Shown in pieces: positions 25,179 to 34,185 of a stretch of DNA of 52,793 bases; positions within the stretch are counted from its first letter, which is position 1, and each line of letters starts with the position of its first letter. Made by a program: the position numbers and the translations under genes. Origin of the DNA: CAVRIA01 sp963721115 (GTDB taxonomy: Bacteria; Desulfobacterota; Binatia; HRBIN30; CADEER01); assembly GCA_963721115.1 (NCBI GenBank), contig CAVRIA010000026.1, positions 1-52,793 of the forward strand. The letters run 5' to 3'. The notes below the pieces were generated by a model. The model did no database searches. It saw nothing but the letters and a program-made list of their open reading frames with translations, and was not told the origin of the DNA.

Positions 25179-27353
25179 ATGAAGACAGCGTGGACGGTCG
25201 CGATGCTCCTCGCGTTCACCCTTGCGGCAGCGGCCGTACCCGCGGCGCCGCTCCCGGAAGACGGAGAGACGGCGAGCCTGGCGGCGAATTGCGGCAACGA
25301 CGCGGTCGACCTCGGAGAGGAGTGTGACGGCACGTCGGACGTCGCCTGCCCCGGCATGTGCAACGATCTGTGCGCATGCCCGCCAGTCACCACGATCGAC
25401 ATCCCCAGCAGCGCGCAGCCGCCCGACACGCCCGGCAGCCCCGGCGTCGAGGTCACCAACCCGAAGCTGCTGGAGCAGTTCGGTGCCGACCTCGACCTGA
25501 ACAGCGCCCGCTACACGCGCTTCGAGCTCGACGATTCGGGCGCCCAGCCGGACGCAATCCTGATCCTCATCCCCGGCTTCGAAGGCGGCGCCAACAACTT
25601 CCGTATTCTCGCCCAGAACCTTTTGCGGCGCGCCAAGGCGGATCACGACCTGCGGCTCGAGGTGTGGGCCTTCGACCGGCGCACCAACCAGCTCGAGGAC
25701 ACCTCGGGCCTCGATCTCGCCGAAGCGGCGCACGACTCGTTTCTCGCCGAGAACTGGCTGTTCGGCGCCGAGCTGAGCCTGCCGCTCGACCCGCGCCTTT
25801 CGCGGCGCGCGGTCTTCTACAACCCGCAGGACGACGTGCCGTTCCTCGCCAACTGGACCAACCTCGTCTTCTCGCGCGACATCGACGCTGTCGTCACGGC
25901 GGCGCTCGCCCGGGCGCGCAACGGCAACGTGTTTCTCGGCGGCCATTCCGCCGGGACCGGATTCACGGCGCGCTACGCCGCCACAGACTTCGACATCACA
26001 CCGGGCTGCGACGGCGTCCCCGATCCGGGGTACGCCAAGCTGCGCGGCCTGGTGCTGCTCGAAGGCGCCGGCGGATCGACGAGCGGTGCGGACCAGGTGA
26101 CCGACGACACGCTCGATCGCGTCATCGCCAAGTTCGACGGCGGTCTGTACGGGGCCGTGCGCGACAATGCGCCGCGCTGCGTCGACGGGACGACGCCGTG
26201 CACCGTCGACACCGAGGCAGTCGACTGCGCCGGCCAGGTGCCGCCGAAATGCACCCCGACGACGACGTCGTACGCATTGGTCCCCGGCGCCCTCAACCCG
26301 CGCGTTCTCGCCTCGTCGGAGGCGACGGCGATTCAGGCAATCACGGACCTGAACGGCGGCGCGTCCATCGGGCAGCTCGACGTCGGCGCGCCCGGCAACA
26401 AGCCGACCGCCAAGGTTCCGGACATCGCCAGCCTGGGAATCATTCCGCTCGGAACGGTGGAGGCTGGATTCGGCACCTTCCTGAACAAGAACGGCTTCAT
26501 CGCGCCGGTGCTCAGCTTCGTCGCCATGTCGGTCGGAGAGCCGGGGCCGACAGTGGACGGGGTGCTCACCTGGAAGGACATCCTGCACGGGCCGCTGATG
26601 CCCGGACCGGACCTCGGCCCCGCACCGACGACGCTGCCGGCGGGTCGCTGGGGCATGGACAAGGAAGTCACGCGCCTCGACCGCGTCGTCTGGACGTTCT
26701 TCGCCGGCAGGACGAACTTCAGCGACTGGTACTACCCCAACGCCGGCCCGAGCACGACCGCGGGGATCAATCTCGACTCGACCAAGCTGTCGGCGCCGCC
26801 GCCGGCGGGACGCGGCCGCTGCGACATCGAGAACCTCACCCAGGCGGCGGGTATCGACATTCCGGTCATCGCCTTCTGCGGCACCGCCGGCCTCGCCACG
26901 GTGCCCGGCGTCTACGCCGCCTTCGCCCAGAGCATCGGCACGTGCACGGCACCGAGCTGCGACGGCAGCACGCCGCGCGTGGTCGACGCCGCCAACCCGA
27001 ACGCGGCATTTCCAACCTTCGGCGGCGTCGACGGCGGTTTCGAGGTCTACGTCAACGAAGGCTTCGCGCACCTCGACGTCGTGACCGCCGAGGACAATGC
27101 CGACAATCACGTCGTCGGGCCGATCTCCGACTTCATCGCGCGCAACGCGGTCCTGCCCGCCGCCAACCCGTGTGTCGGCGACTGCGACACGAGCGGCATG
27201 GTGACCATCGACGAGCTCGTGCGCGGCGTCAACATCGCCCTCGGCGCTTTCCCGCTGAGCGAGTGTCCCTCGTTCGACTGCAACGACACCGGCGCGGTCG
27301 ACATCTCGTGCCTGGTCGGCGCCGTCAACAACGCGCTGAGCGGCTGTCCTTGA
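25179..27353 (+). CDS. secreted alpha/beta hydrolase with a C-terminal dockerin-like repeat
   Basis: 724 residues. A signal peptide (MKTAWTVAMLLAFTLAAAAV) precedes a cysteine-rich segment (CGNDAVDLGEECDG...CNDLCACP, residues 38-68). The hydrolase core includes ILILIPGFEGGANNF and the nucleophile elbow GGHSAGTG with Ser257, suggesting an esterase or lipase. The C-terminus (about 665-724) has two Asp-rich EF-hand-like repeats bracketed by cysteines, CVGDCDTSGMVTIDELV and CNDTGAVDISCLVGAVNNAL, like dockerins. CAGGAGG precedes ATG 25179 at good spacing. The substrate is unknown, and the dockerin-like tail may anchor or stabilise it outside the cell. Confidence 0.85.
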   Translation: MKTAWTVAMLLAFTLAAAAVPAAPLPEDGETASLAANCGNDAVDLGEECDGTSDVACPGMCNDLCACPPVTTIDIPSSAQPPDTPGSPGVEVTNPKLLEQFGADLDLNSARYTRFELDDSGAQPDAILILIPGFEGGANNFRILAQNLLRRAKADHDLRLEVWAFDRRTNQLEDTSGLDLAEAAHDSFLAENWLFGAELSLPLDPRLSRRAVFYNPQDDVPFLANWTNLVFSRDIDAVVTAALARARNGNVFLGGHSAGTGFTARYAATDFDITPGCDGVPDPGYAKLRGLVLLEGAGGSTSGADQVTDDTLDRVIAKFDGGLYGAVRDNAPRCVDGTTPCTVDTEAVDCAGQVPPKCTPTTTSYALVPGALNPRVLASSEATAIQAITDLNGGASIGQLDVGAPGNKPTAKVPDIASLGIIPLGTVEAGFGTFLNKNGFIAPVLSFVAMSVGEPGPTVDGVLTWKDILHGPLMPGPDLGPAPTTLPAGRWGMDKEVTRLDRVVWTFFAGRTNFSDWYYPNAGPSTTAGINLDSTKLSAPPPAGRGRCDIENLTQAAGIDIPVIAFCGTAGLATVPGVYAAFAQSIGTCTAPSCDGSTPRVVDAANPNAAFPTFGGVDGGFEVYVNEGFAHLDVVTAEDNADNHVVGPISDFIARNAVLPAANPCVGDCDTSGMVTIDELVRGVNIALGAFPLSECPSFDCNDTGAVDISCLVGAVNNALSGCP

Positions 27354-27401
27354 GGAGGCTACGTGACCGAGCTTTGCCCCACAATCCGCTCAGCCGCCCG
27401 C

Positions 27402-27455
27402 CAGGTTGTTCGTTGTTGAGTTGTTGGAGCCTTGAGAACCAACAACTCAACAACC
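27402..27455. repeat. GTTGTTGG hairpin after the hydrolase gene
   Basis: Inverted arms CAGGTTGTTCGTTGTTGAG and CTCAACAACC flank GAGCCTTGAGAAC. It lies 49 bases downstream of the hydrolase stop, in the gap between convergent genes. Confidence 0.8.
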
Positions 27456-27511
27456 TTCGACCGTCGCCCCGACGGGGTCACCGGTCACGCGGCTTTGCGC
27501 AAAAACTCGCT

Positions 27512-29916
27512 CTACCGGCGTACAGCAACCGTCATGCCCGCGAAAGCGGGCATCCAGGTGGGGAGGTGGCGGGGTGTCCGATGGATTCCCGCTTTCGCTT
27601 TCGCGGGAATGACGAATTCAGCCCGCATCCGGATTTTTGTGCAAAGCTCGGTCACGCCCCTCTCCACTGCCGGCTCGACGGTGACGGGCGTGCCGAAGAG
27701 GACCGCGGTGCCGCTGGCTCGGTCGTAGGCGCTGTCGTCGGTGAGAATGTTGGCGTTCACACCCGGATGCGCCTTCGCCACCGCCAGCTGCGAGCCCTCG
27801 ACGTCGTGTCCCCAGCCGTGCGGGAGGCTGACGACGCCGGGCATCAGATCCTCGCTCACCTCGACCGGTGCCACGATACTTCCGACGCGGCTGGTGACGC
27901 GCGCGGCGCCGCCGTCCGCCAGGCCGAGGCGCGCGGCGTCCTGCGGCGAGACCTGCAGCGTGCAGCGGTCGCGCCCCTTCACCAGGGCCGGCAGGTTGTG
28001 CATGAACGAATTGCTGCAGCGCAGGTCGCGGCGGCCGATGAGCACCAGGCCGCCGGCGTGCGCCGTCATGTGTTCGCGCAGGCGGGGGAGGTCGCTCGTC
28101 ATCACCGGCGGCGCCAGCTCGATCACGCCGCTCTCCGTGTTCACGATCTCGCGCAACCGCGGTCGGAGTGGGCCCAGATCGACCCCGTGCTCCGCCGCCT
28201 GCAGCTTCGCCAACGTCAGGCCGTCCGCCCGGCCGAAGCCGTCTCCGTACGGGCCGATGCGCAGCAGCATGTCGACGATGCGCTCCGGGCCGATCGTCCC
28301 CGCGAGCTTCTCGGCCACCTCGTCTACCGTCAGCCCCGGCCACCGGCCGTCCGCGGCGACCGCCCCTTCCGCGAATTTGCGAAAGACGAAATCATCGACG
28401 TCGGCGGCGGGCACGCCGCCGAGCCCCATCAGCCGCGCGGCGAGACTCGACAGCACCTGCCACGTCTCCGGCACCTCCCGCGGAGCGGGAACGGCGGGAT
28501 CCGACCACTTGGCGACGTTGCGCACCGAGAGCAGGTAGAGCCCCAGCTCGTAGCTCGCCAGCTCGGCGGGCGAAGGGGTGGGGAGGATGACGTGCGCGTG
28601 GCGCGTCGTCTCGTTGACGTAGAAGTCGACCGCGACCAGGAAGTCCAGACGGGAGAAGGCGCTCTCGAGCTGGGCGGAGTTCGCGGCGCTGCGCACCGGG
28701 TTCGTCATCAGGAGGATCATCGCCCGCACCTGCCCGTCGCCCGGGGTGAGCATCTCCTCCGCCATCGTCGATGACGGGATCATCCCGCCCACCTCGGGCT
28801 GGCCGCTCACCCGGCTCTTCCAGCGCCCGATCTCGAAGCCCTTGCCCGTCGGCAGCGCGGCGTCGATCGGGGCCGCGGGGCTGGTGAACATCACGCCACC
28901 CGGGCGATCGAGGTTGCCGGTGAGGATGTTGACCAGGTCGCATCCCCAGCTCGCCAGGGTGCCGAACTCCTGAACGCAGGTCCCCAGGCGGCCGTAGCAC
29001 GCCGCCGATTCCGCTGCCGCCAGCTCGCGCGCGAGGCGGCGGATCACGGCTGCCGGGATTCCGCAGTGGTCGGCGACCGTCTCCGGCGCGAACTCCTCGC
29101 CACGCTCCGCACCGTGTCGAGCCCGCCGACCAGGCCGGCGGCGGCGCCGAGATCGACGAGCCCCTCTTCGAACAACGTGTGGACGATCGCCAGGAGAAAG
29201 AGCGCGTCGGTGGCCGGGCGGATGAAGTGGTGCTCGTTGGCGATCCTCGCTGTCTCGGTGCGGCGCGGATCGACGACCACGATCTTGCCGCCGCGCGCGC
29301 GGACCGCCTTCAGGCGCCCCGGCGCATCGGGCATGGTCATGAGGCTCCCGTGCGAGACGACGGGGTTGGCGCCGACGATGAGCAGATAGCGGGTTCGATC
29401 GATGTCGGGCACCGGGACGGCGGTCGGGAAGTGCCGCCCGAACATCAGGCCGGTCTGGACGATCTTGGGCAGCGTGTCGATCGCCGAGGCGTTGAACATG
29501 CTGCGGCTGTCGAGAGCGCGCTGCAGGACCGGGCGGTAGAGAAGCGCTCCCAGGTCGTGAACGACCGGGTTGCCTGTGTACATGCCGATCGCGTCGTTGC
29601 CGTGCTTCTCGCGCACCGCGAGCAGCCGCGAGGCCACCTCGTCGTAGGCCTCCTCCCAGCCGATTTCCTCCCAGCCACCGGCCGTGCGCCGCACCGGCCG
29701 GCGCAGCCGGTCCGGATCGTGATACAGCTCCTTCAGGCCGTAGGCCTTGGGGCAGAGAAAGCCGCGCGAGAACGGGTCCTTCTCGTCGCCTCGAACCGAG
29801 ACGATCGAATCGCCCTCGACGGCGACGGCGAGACCGCAGGTCGCCTCGCAGAACGGACAGACGCGGTGAGCAATGCGCCGCCGGCTGTGTTCGCCGGTCG
29901 TTTGGACGTCGGTCAT
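27512..29916 (-). CDS. molybdopterin-dependent oxidoreductase (frameshifted; C-terminus runs into a REP element)
   Basis: About 800 residues with the 4Fe-4S motif VCPFCEATCG ... GFLCPKAYG near residues 19-57. The molybdopterin domain has GMYTGNP, LLIVGANPVVSHGS and VVDPRRTETA, and the C-terminal domain has VLIGRRDLRCSNSFMHNLP. It belongs to the DMSO-reductase superfamily, formate-dehydrogenase or nitrate-reductase related; the substrate cannot be assigned. ATG 29916 is preceded by GGAGGAGGGCGA. The frame shifts near 29095. The last ~45 codons are encoded by non-coding-looking DNA and by the REP repeat at 27531-27613, so the original stop was probably lost. Confidence 0.8.
27531..27613. repeat. 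REP-type inverted repeat
   Basis: The arms GTCATGCCCGCGAAAGCGGG (27531-27550) and CCCGCTTTCGCTTTCGCGGG...ATGAC (to 27613) match the common REP/BIME consensus. Translated, it gives the VIPAKAGIH-type peptide seen at many misannotated gene ends. Confidence 0.9.
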
Positions 29917-29962
29917 TCGCCCTCCTCCGTAGTTGCCACGTAGAGCATCCTGCGCCGGTTGC

Positions 29963-30012
29963 AGTGGCTCTTGCAAGATGCCACTTTATGCTGAATGCGT
30001 AGTGCCACTTGC
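29963..30012 (+). promoter_or_regulatory. repeated TGCCACTT boxes in the divergent MocR promoter region
   Basis: TGCCACTT occurs at 29979-29986 and 30003-30010, with an inverted AGTGGC at 29963-29968. The spacing of about 24 bp is typical of direct-repeat operators of MocR regulators. It lies between the oxidoreductase and the regulator gene. Confidence 0.5.
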
Positions 30013-30035
30013 GGAAGTGTTGGAGTGTTGGAGAC

Positions 30036-31511
30036 ATGTTCCTGAAGCTCGACGGCGACGGCCCGCTCTACCACCAGGTGTATCGCGCCCTGCGTGCGGC
30101 AATTCTCTCGCGCCACTTCGCGCCGGGTGCGCGACTGCCGTCGACGCGATCGCTGGCGAGCGATCTCGGCGTGTCGCGCAACGTGGTCATGCTGGCGTAC
30201 GACCAGCTGCTCGGCGAGGGCTACGCGCAGGCCCGCCGCGGCTCGGGCACGGTCGTCCCTCCGGCCCTACCCGGGGACTGGGCGTCGACGCCGACCGGTG
30301 CGCGCCCAGGTCGCATCCGGGCGGCGGCCGCGGCGGCGCCGCGTCTGTCGCGCACCGGAGAGAGGGCGGTTGAGATCGCGCGCGACATGCCGCTGCGCTG
30401 GGATCTCCGCGACCGGCACCTCCCGCACGACTTTCGCCTCGGGCGACCCGCCTTCGGCGACTTCCCGCAGACCGTGTGGTGCCGGCTGCTCGGCCGCCGG
30501 GCGCGGCACGCCAGCCGGCGTGATCTGGACTACGGCCCGCCCGAGGGGCGGCCCGAGCTGCGCGAGGCACTCGCCGAGCGCCTCGGACGCCTGCGCGGCG
30601 TCGACACCAGCGCGCGGCAGATCGTAGTCGTCAACGGCTCGCAGCAGGGGCTCGACCTGGTGGCCCGGGTACTGCTCGATCCCGGCGACCGCGTGCTCAT
30701 CGAGGAGCCGCACTACCTCGGCGCGCGCTGGGTCTTCTCCGCCGCCGGTGCCAGGCTTGTTCCGGCGCCGGTCGACGCCGACGGCATGCGGGTTCCGAAG
30801 CCGCTGGCGTCCCGCACGGCGCCGCGGCTCGCCTACGTCACGCCCTCTCATCAGTTTCCGACCGGCGCCGTACTGCCGCTCGCGCGCCGCCTCGAGCTGC
30901 TCGACTGGGCGGCGCGCAGCGGCGCCTTCGTGGTCGAGGACGACTACGACAGCGAGTACCGGTACGCCGGACGGCCGCTGCAGGCGCTCGCCGGGCTCGA
31001 CGTGGAGGGGCGCGTCCTCTACGCGGGGACGTTCTCGAAGCTGCTGTTTCCGGCGCTGCGGCTCGGCTACCTCGTCGTGCCCGAGGCTCTCGTCGCGCCG
31101 ATCGTCGCCGCCAAGGCCATTGCCGACACGGGAAGCTCGGCACTCGAGCAGCTGGCGCTGGCCGACTTCATCCGCGAAGGGCACTTCGAGCGCTACCTGA
31201 ACCGCTCCCGCAGGCGCAACGCGGCGCGGCGAGAGGCGCTGATCGGCGCCTTGAGCGACCACTTCGGCGATCGCGCCGAGGTGCCCGGGGCCGCGGCCGG
31301 GCTGCACGTGCTGGTGTGGCTGCGCAGCCGCACAGGCCGGCCGATCGCATCGGTAGCGCGCCGCGCGGAGGCGGCGGGAGTCGGGCTGTACTCGGTCACC
31401 CCGTACTACCTGCGCCCGCCGCAGCGCACCGGGGTGCTTCTCGGCTACGCGCCGCTGAGCGAGCGCCAGATCCGCGAGGGGATCGCTCGTCTCGCCGAAG
31501 CGCTCGATTGA
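30036..31511 (+). CDS. MocR/PdxR-type GntR regulator with aminotransferase-like domain
   Basis: 491 residues. The N-terminal winged helix (PLYHQVYRALRAAILSRHFAPG ... LPSTRSLASDLGVSRNVV) is a GntR HTH. The C-terminal fold-type I PLP domain has VVNGSQQGLDL, FVVEDDYDSEYRY and the cofactor lysine in GTFSKLLFPALRLGY. MocR proteins sense PLP or an amino-acid ligand and often act on the divergent gene. Here that is the molybdopterin oxidoreductase, with TGCCACTT boxes between them. ATG 30036 gives a good family fit. The ligand is unknown. Confidence 0.9.
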   Translation: MFLKLDGDGPLYHQVYRALRAAILSRHFAPGARLPSTRSLASDLGVSRNVVMLAYDQLLGEGYAQARRGSGTVVPPALPGDWASTPTGARPGRIRAAAAAAPRLSRTGERAVEIARDMPLRWDLRDRHLPHDFRLGRPAFGDFPQTVWCRLLGRRARHASRRDLDYGPPEGRPELREALAERLGRLRGVDTSARQIVVVNGSQQGLDLVARVLLDPGDRVLIEEPHYLGARWVFSAAGARLVPAPVDADGMRVPKPLASRTAPRLAYVTPSHQFPTGAVLPLARRLELLDWAARSGAFVVEDDYDSEYRYAGRPLQALAGLDVEGRVLYAGTFSKLLFPALRLGYLVVPEALVAPIVAAKAIADTGSSALEQLALADFIREGHFERYLNRSRRRNAARREALIGALSDHFGDRAEVPGAAAGLHVLVWLRSRTGRPIASVARRAEAAGVGLYSVTPYYLRPPQRTGVLLGYAPLSERQIREGIARLAEALD

Positions 31512-31621
31512 GCGGGGTGGGCGAGGCGAGCGGTCCGGTGGACCGCTATGCAGGCCGGAGGCCTACACCACAAAACGAATCAATGGGCAAAACCCGGTCA
31601 CTGAGCAACGGTCACGCCCTT

Positions 31622-32819
31622 TCACGCCCGCAGGGCGCGGATGCGGCGGTTGGTGAGCACGAAGACGAGCGCGCAGGCCATGATGGCGGCGTTGAGCGCG
31701 TAGGGTCCGATCGGGTTCATCTCGTACAGCGTCGTCCCGATCAGGGGACCGAAGATGTTGCCGATGACGCCGATCGCCCCGGTCAGACCGGCGACGGCGC
31801 CCTGCTCGTTCGCCTCGACGGACAGCGAGGCGCCGGCGGCGTAGCCGGGCCGCACCAGCCCCAGACCCATACCGAGCAACACCAGCGCGGCGAGCGAACT
31901 GACCGAAGCCGCCGCGCAGGACGAAGAGGACGAAGGCACCGAGCGACAGGGGCAGGCCAGCCCCCATCATGAAGCGAGCCGACGGGCGAAAACGCTGCAC
32001 CAGCACGAGCTGCGCGAAGAGCCCCGAAACGGCGAGAACGGAGAACGCGATGCCGGAGTACTGCACGGTCTGCTTCGCGCCGAGATGCAGCGTGTCCTGC
32101 AGGAAGAACGCCAGCGTGATCACGGTGGTCGCCCGCACCGCCTGCTGGCAGGTGGCGACGAGCAGGAACGGCAGAACCCGCCGGTCGCGGAAGCTCATCT
32201 TCGGTGGCCGCTCCTCGCCGTGCTTCACCGGGGGGCCGTCCTCCGGAAGATACGCCCAGATCATCACCGCGCTGAGCACCGCGAGGGCGGCGGAGAAGTA
32301 GAGCGGCGCCAGCAGGCCGATGATGGTCAGACCGGCTCCGATGGCCGGGCCGATCGTCTGGCCGGCGCCGAGCGCGGCGCTGACCAGGGAGACTCCCGCG
32401 GTACGCTCGGTCCGGCTGGTGCGATCGGCGACGTACGCCTGCGACGCCGGTCCCGTACCCGACCCGAGCAGGGCGAAGACCGAACGCGACGCCACCATCA
32501 GCGGATAGACCAAGATCATCGGCAGCAGGCCGGCCAGGCCGATCTCGATCATGGCGGCCAGCAGGGTCATCGACAGGGCGAACCCGAGCAGCCCGATGAG
32601 GATCACTGACCGGCGCCCGGCCACGTCGCTGCGCCGCCCCCACATGGGGCTCAGAAACACCCAGATCGTCGCCGAGGTCGCAAAGATCGTCGAGACCTGA
32701 AACGGGGTCAGTCCGATCTTGCGCGCCGCCGGCGGCAGGATCGCGAACAGCATCGACTGCCCGATGCCGATGCAAACGAGGCAGGCGAACAGGATGCGGA
32801 AGCCGCGTGGATGGGACAT
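31622..32819 (-). CDS. MFS transporter, DHA1-like (frameshifted)
   Basis: About 399 residues with twelve predicted helices. The first loop contains PMWGRRSDVAGRRS, a form of the MFS motif A (GxLxDRxGRR). Helices 4-5 carry the usual GSGTGPASQAY segment. The frame shifts near 31905-31925 inside helix 9 (LGAFVLFVL to SVSSLAALVLLGMG), and both halves are well conserved. Likely a proton-driven efflux pump for small molecules; the substrate is unknown. It is convergent with the MocR gene. Confidence 0.8.
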
Positions 32820-32828
32820 CTTAAAGGC

Positions 32829-32866
32829 AGGGTGTTACGTTGTTGGGTTGTTGGTTGTTGGGTTGA
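32829..32866. repeat. GTTGTTGG-rich element, single arm
   Basis: GGGTGTTACGTTGTTGGGTTG and following bases, just upstream of the MFS start, in the divergent gap shared with the AI-2E family permease. Degenerate ACCGGCTC repeats follow at 32887-32932. Confidence 0.8.
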
Positions 32867-32969
32867 TGAGACTGATGCAAAGACCGCTGGACACCGGCTC
32901 ACCGGCTCACCCGCGGACCGGCTCACCCTTTCCTGCTTCGCTCGATCCAAAGTAGGATGCAAACCGATC

Positions 32970-34061
32970 GTGGCGACGTCGGATCAGGAGTTCATCCAGC
33001 GGGCGGTGCGGGTCGGCATCATCGCGCTGGTGTGCGCGCTGGTCCTGATCGCCCTGCTGTGGGTGTTGAAGAGCGCCCTGACGCCGCTGGCGGCGGCCTT
33101 CATCCTCGCCTACCTGCTCGATCCGGTGATCGACCGATTCGAAGCGCACCGCATCCCGCGCCCGGTGGCGATCTTCGTGCTGCTCGCGTTGATCGGCTCC
33201 GGCACGGCGATGTTGCTCATCTTCCTCGTCCCGCGCATGCAGGAAGAGGTGACGGCAATGGCCACGAAGCTGCCGGCCTACCTTCAGAAGGCATCCGCCG
33301 AGTGGCTGCCGTGGATCGAGCAGACGCTGCACGTCGACCTGCGGGAGTCGGCCTTCGCCGACCTCATTGGCAAGGCGACGAGCGGCTTCGCCGTTCCGCT
33401 GGAAACGGTGCAGAGCGTGCTGCAGACCGGGTTCGGCTATGTGGCCGGTACGGTCGGCACCCTGGTCGGCGTGCTGGTGATCCCGGTCATCGCTTACTAC
33501 TTCCTCGTCGACTTCGATCGCATCAGCCGGCGCCTCATCGATTATGTCCCCCGGCCCTACGTAGCGTGGGCGACCGAACGGGCGCGCAAGGTCGACGAGT
33601 TGGTGGCGGGATTCATCCGCGGCCAGCTGACGGTTTGCCTCATCCTCGGTATCCTCTACGCGGCGGGGTTCACGATCATCGGCATCGACCTCGCCCTGCT
33701 GATCGGCCTGACCGCGGGATTCCTCGCCATCATTCCGTACGTCGGAAACGCCGTCGCCCTGGTGAGCGCATCGCTCATGTGCATGCTGAAGTTCGGCATC
33801 GACGTGCACCTGGCGCTGGTCTTCGGCTGGTACGCGATCGTGCAGACGCTGGAAGGCTTCGTTCTCACGCCGAAGATCGTCGGCCGCAGCCTCGGACTCC
33901 ATCCGGTGACGGTCATCGTCGCCCTGCTGATCGGCGGCGATCTCCTCGGCTTCCTCGGTCTGCTCATCGCCGTTCCCGTCGCCGCGGTCCTGCAGGTGTT
34001 CGTGGCGGAGATCCTGCAGCACTACCGAGCCTCGAAGCTGTATCACGGCGGGGAGGTGTGA
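32970..34061 (+). CDS. AI-2E transporter family (PerM-like) permease
   Basis: 363 residues with about eight helices: three near the N-terminus (RVGIIALVCALVLIALLWVL, AAFILAYLLDPVIDRFEAHR) and a C-terminal block (FGWYAIVQTLEGFVLTPKIVGRSLGLHP) diagnostic of the family. Members range from AI-2 export to sodium/proton transport, so the substrate is not known. GTG 32970 follows AGGATG at a long spacing; upstream codons lie in the repeat-rich gap. Confidence 0.85.
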   Translation: MATSDQEFIQRAVRVGIIALVCALVLIALLWVLKSALTPLAAAFILAYLLDPVIDRFEAHRIPRPVAIFVLLALIGSGTAMLLIFLVPRMQEEVTAMATKLPAYLQKASAEWLPWIEQTLHVDLRESAFADLIGKATSGFAVPLETVQSVLQTGFGYVAGTVGTLVGVLVIPVIAYYFLVDFDRISRRLIDYVPRPYVAWATERARKVDELVAGFIRGQLTVCLILGILYAAGFTIIGIDLALLIGLTAGFLAIIPYVGNAVALVSASLMCMLKFGIDVHLALVFGWYAIVQTLEGFVLTPKIVGRSLGLHPVTVIVALLIGGDLLGFLGLLIAVPVAAVLQVFVAEILQHYRASKLYHGGEV

Positions 34062-34185
34062 GCCGGTACGCCGGTGAGCCGCTGTGTCGGTGGGCGGGCC
34101 CTTCACACCCCTAGCCCCTGACCCCCAACAGCTAACACCTTTGCCCCTATTGTCATTATTGCTTCGCCATGACAGTTCGAGCCGC

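Noticed and set aside
25164..27110. A 648-codon frame opposite the secreted hydrolase
   Set aside because: The plus-strand frame has a signal peptide, a catalytic motif and dockerin-like repeats. The antisense frame has none.
27618..29976. Selenocysteine-containing formate dehydrogenase
   Set aside because: No in-frame TGA lies at the Mo-ligand position; the only break is a frameshift near 29095. The substrate class remains open.
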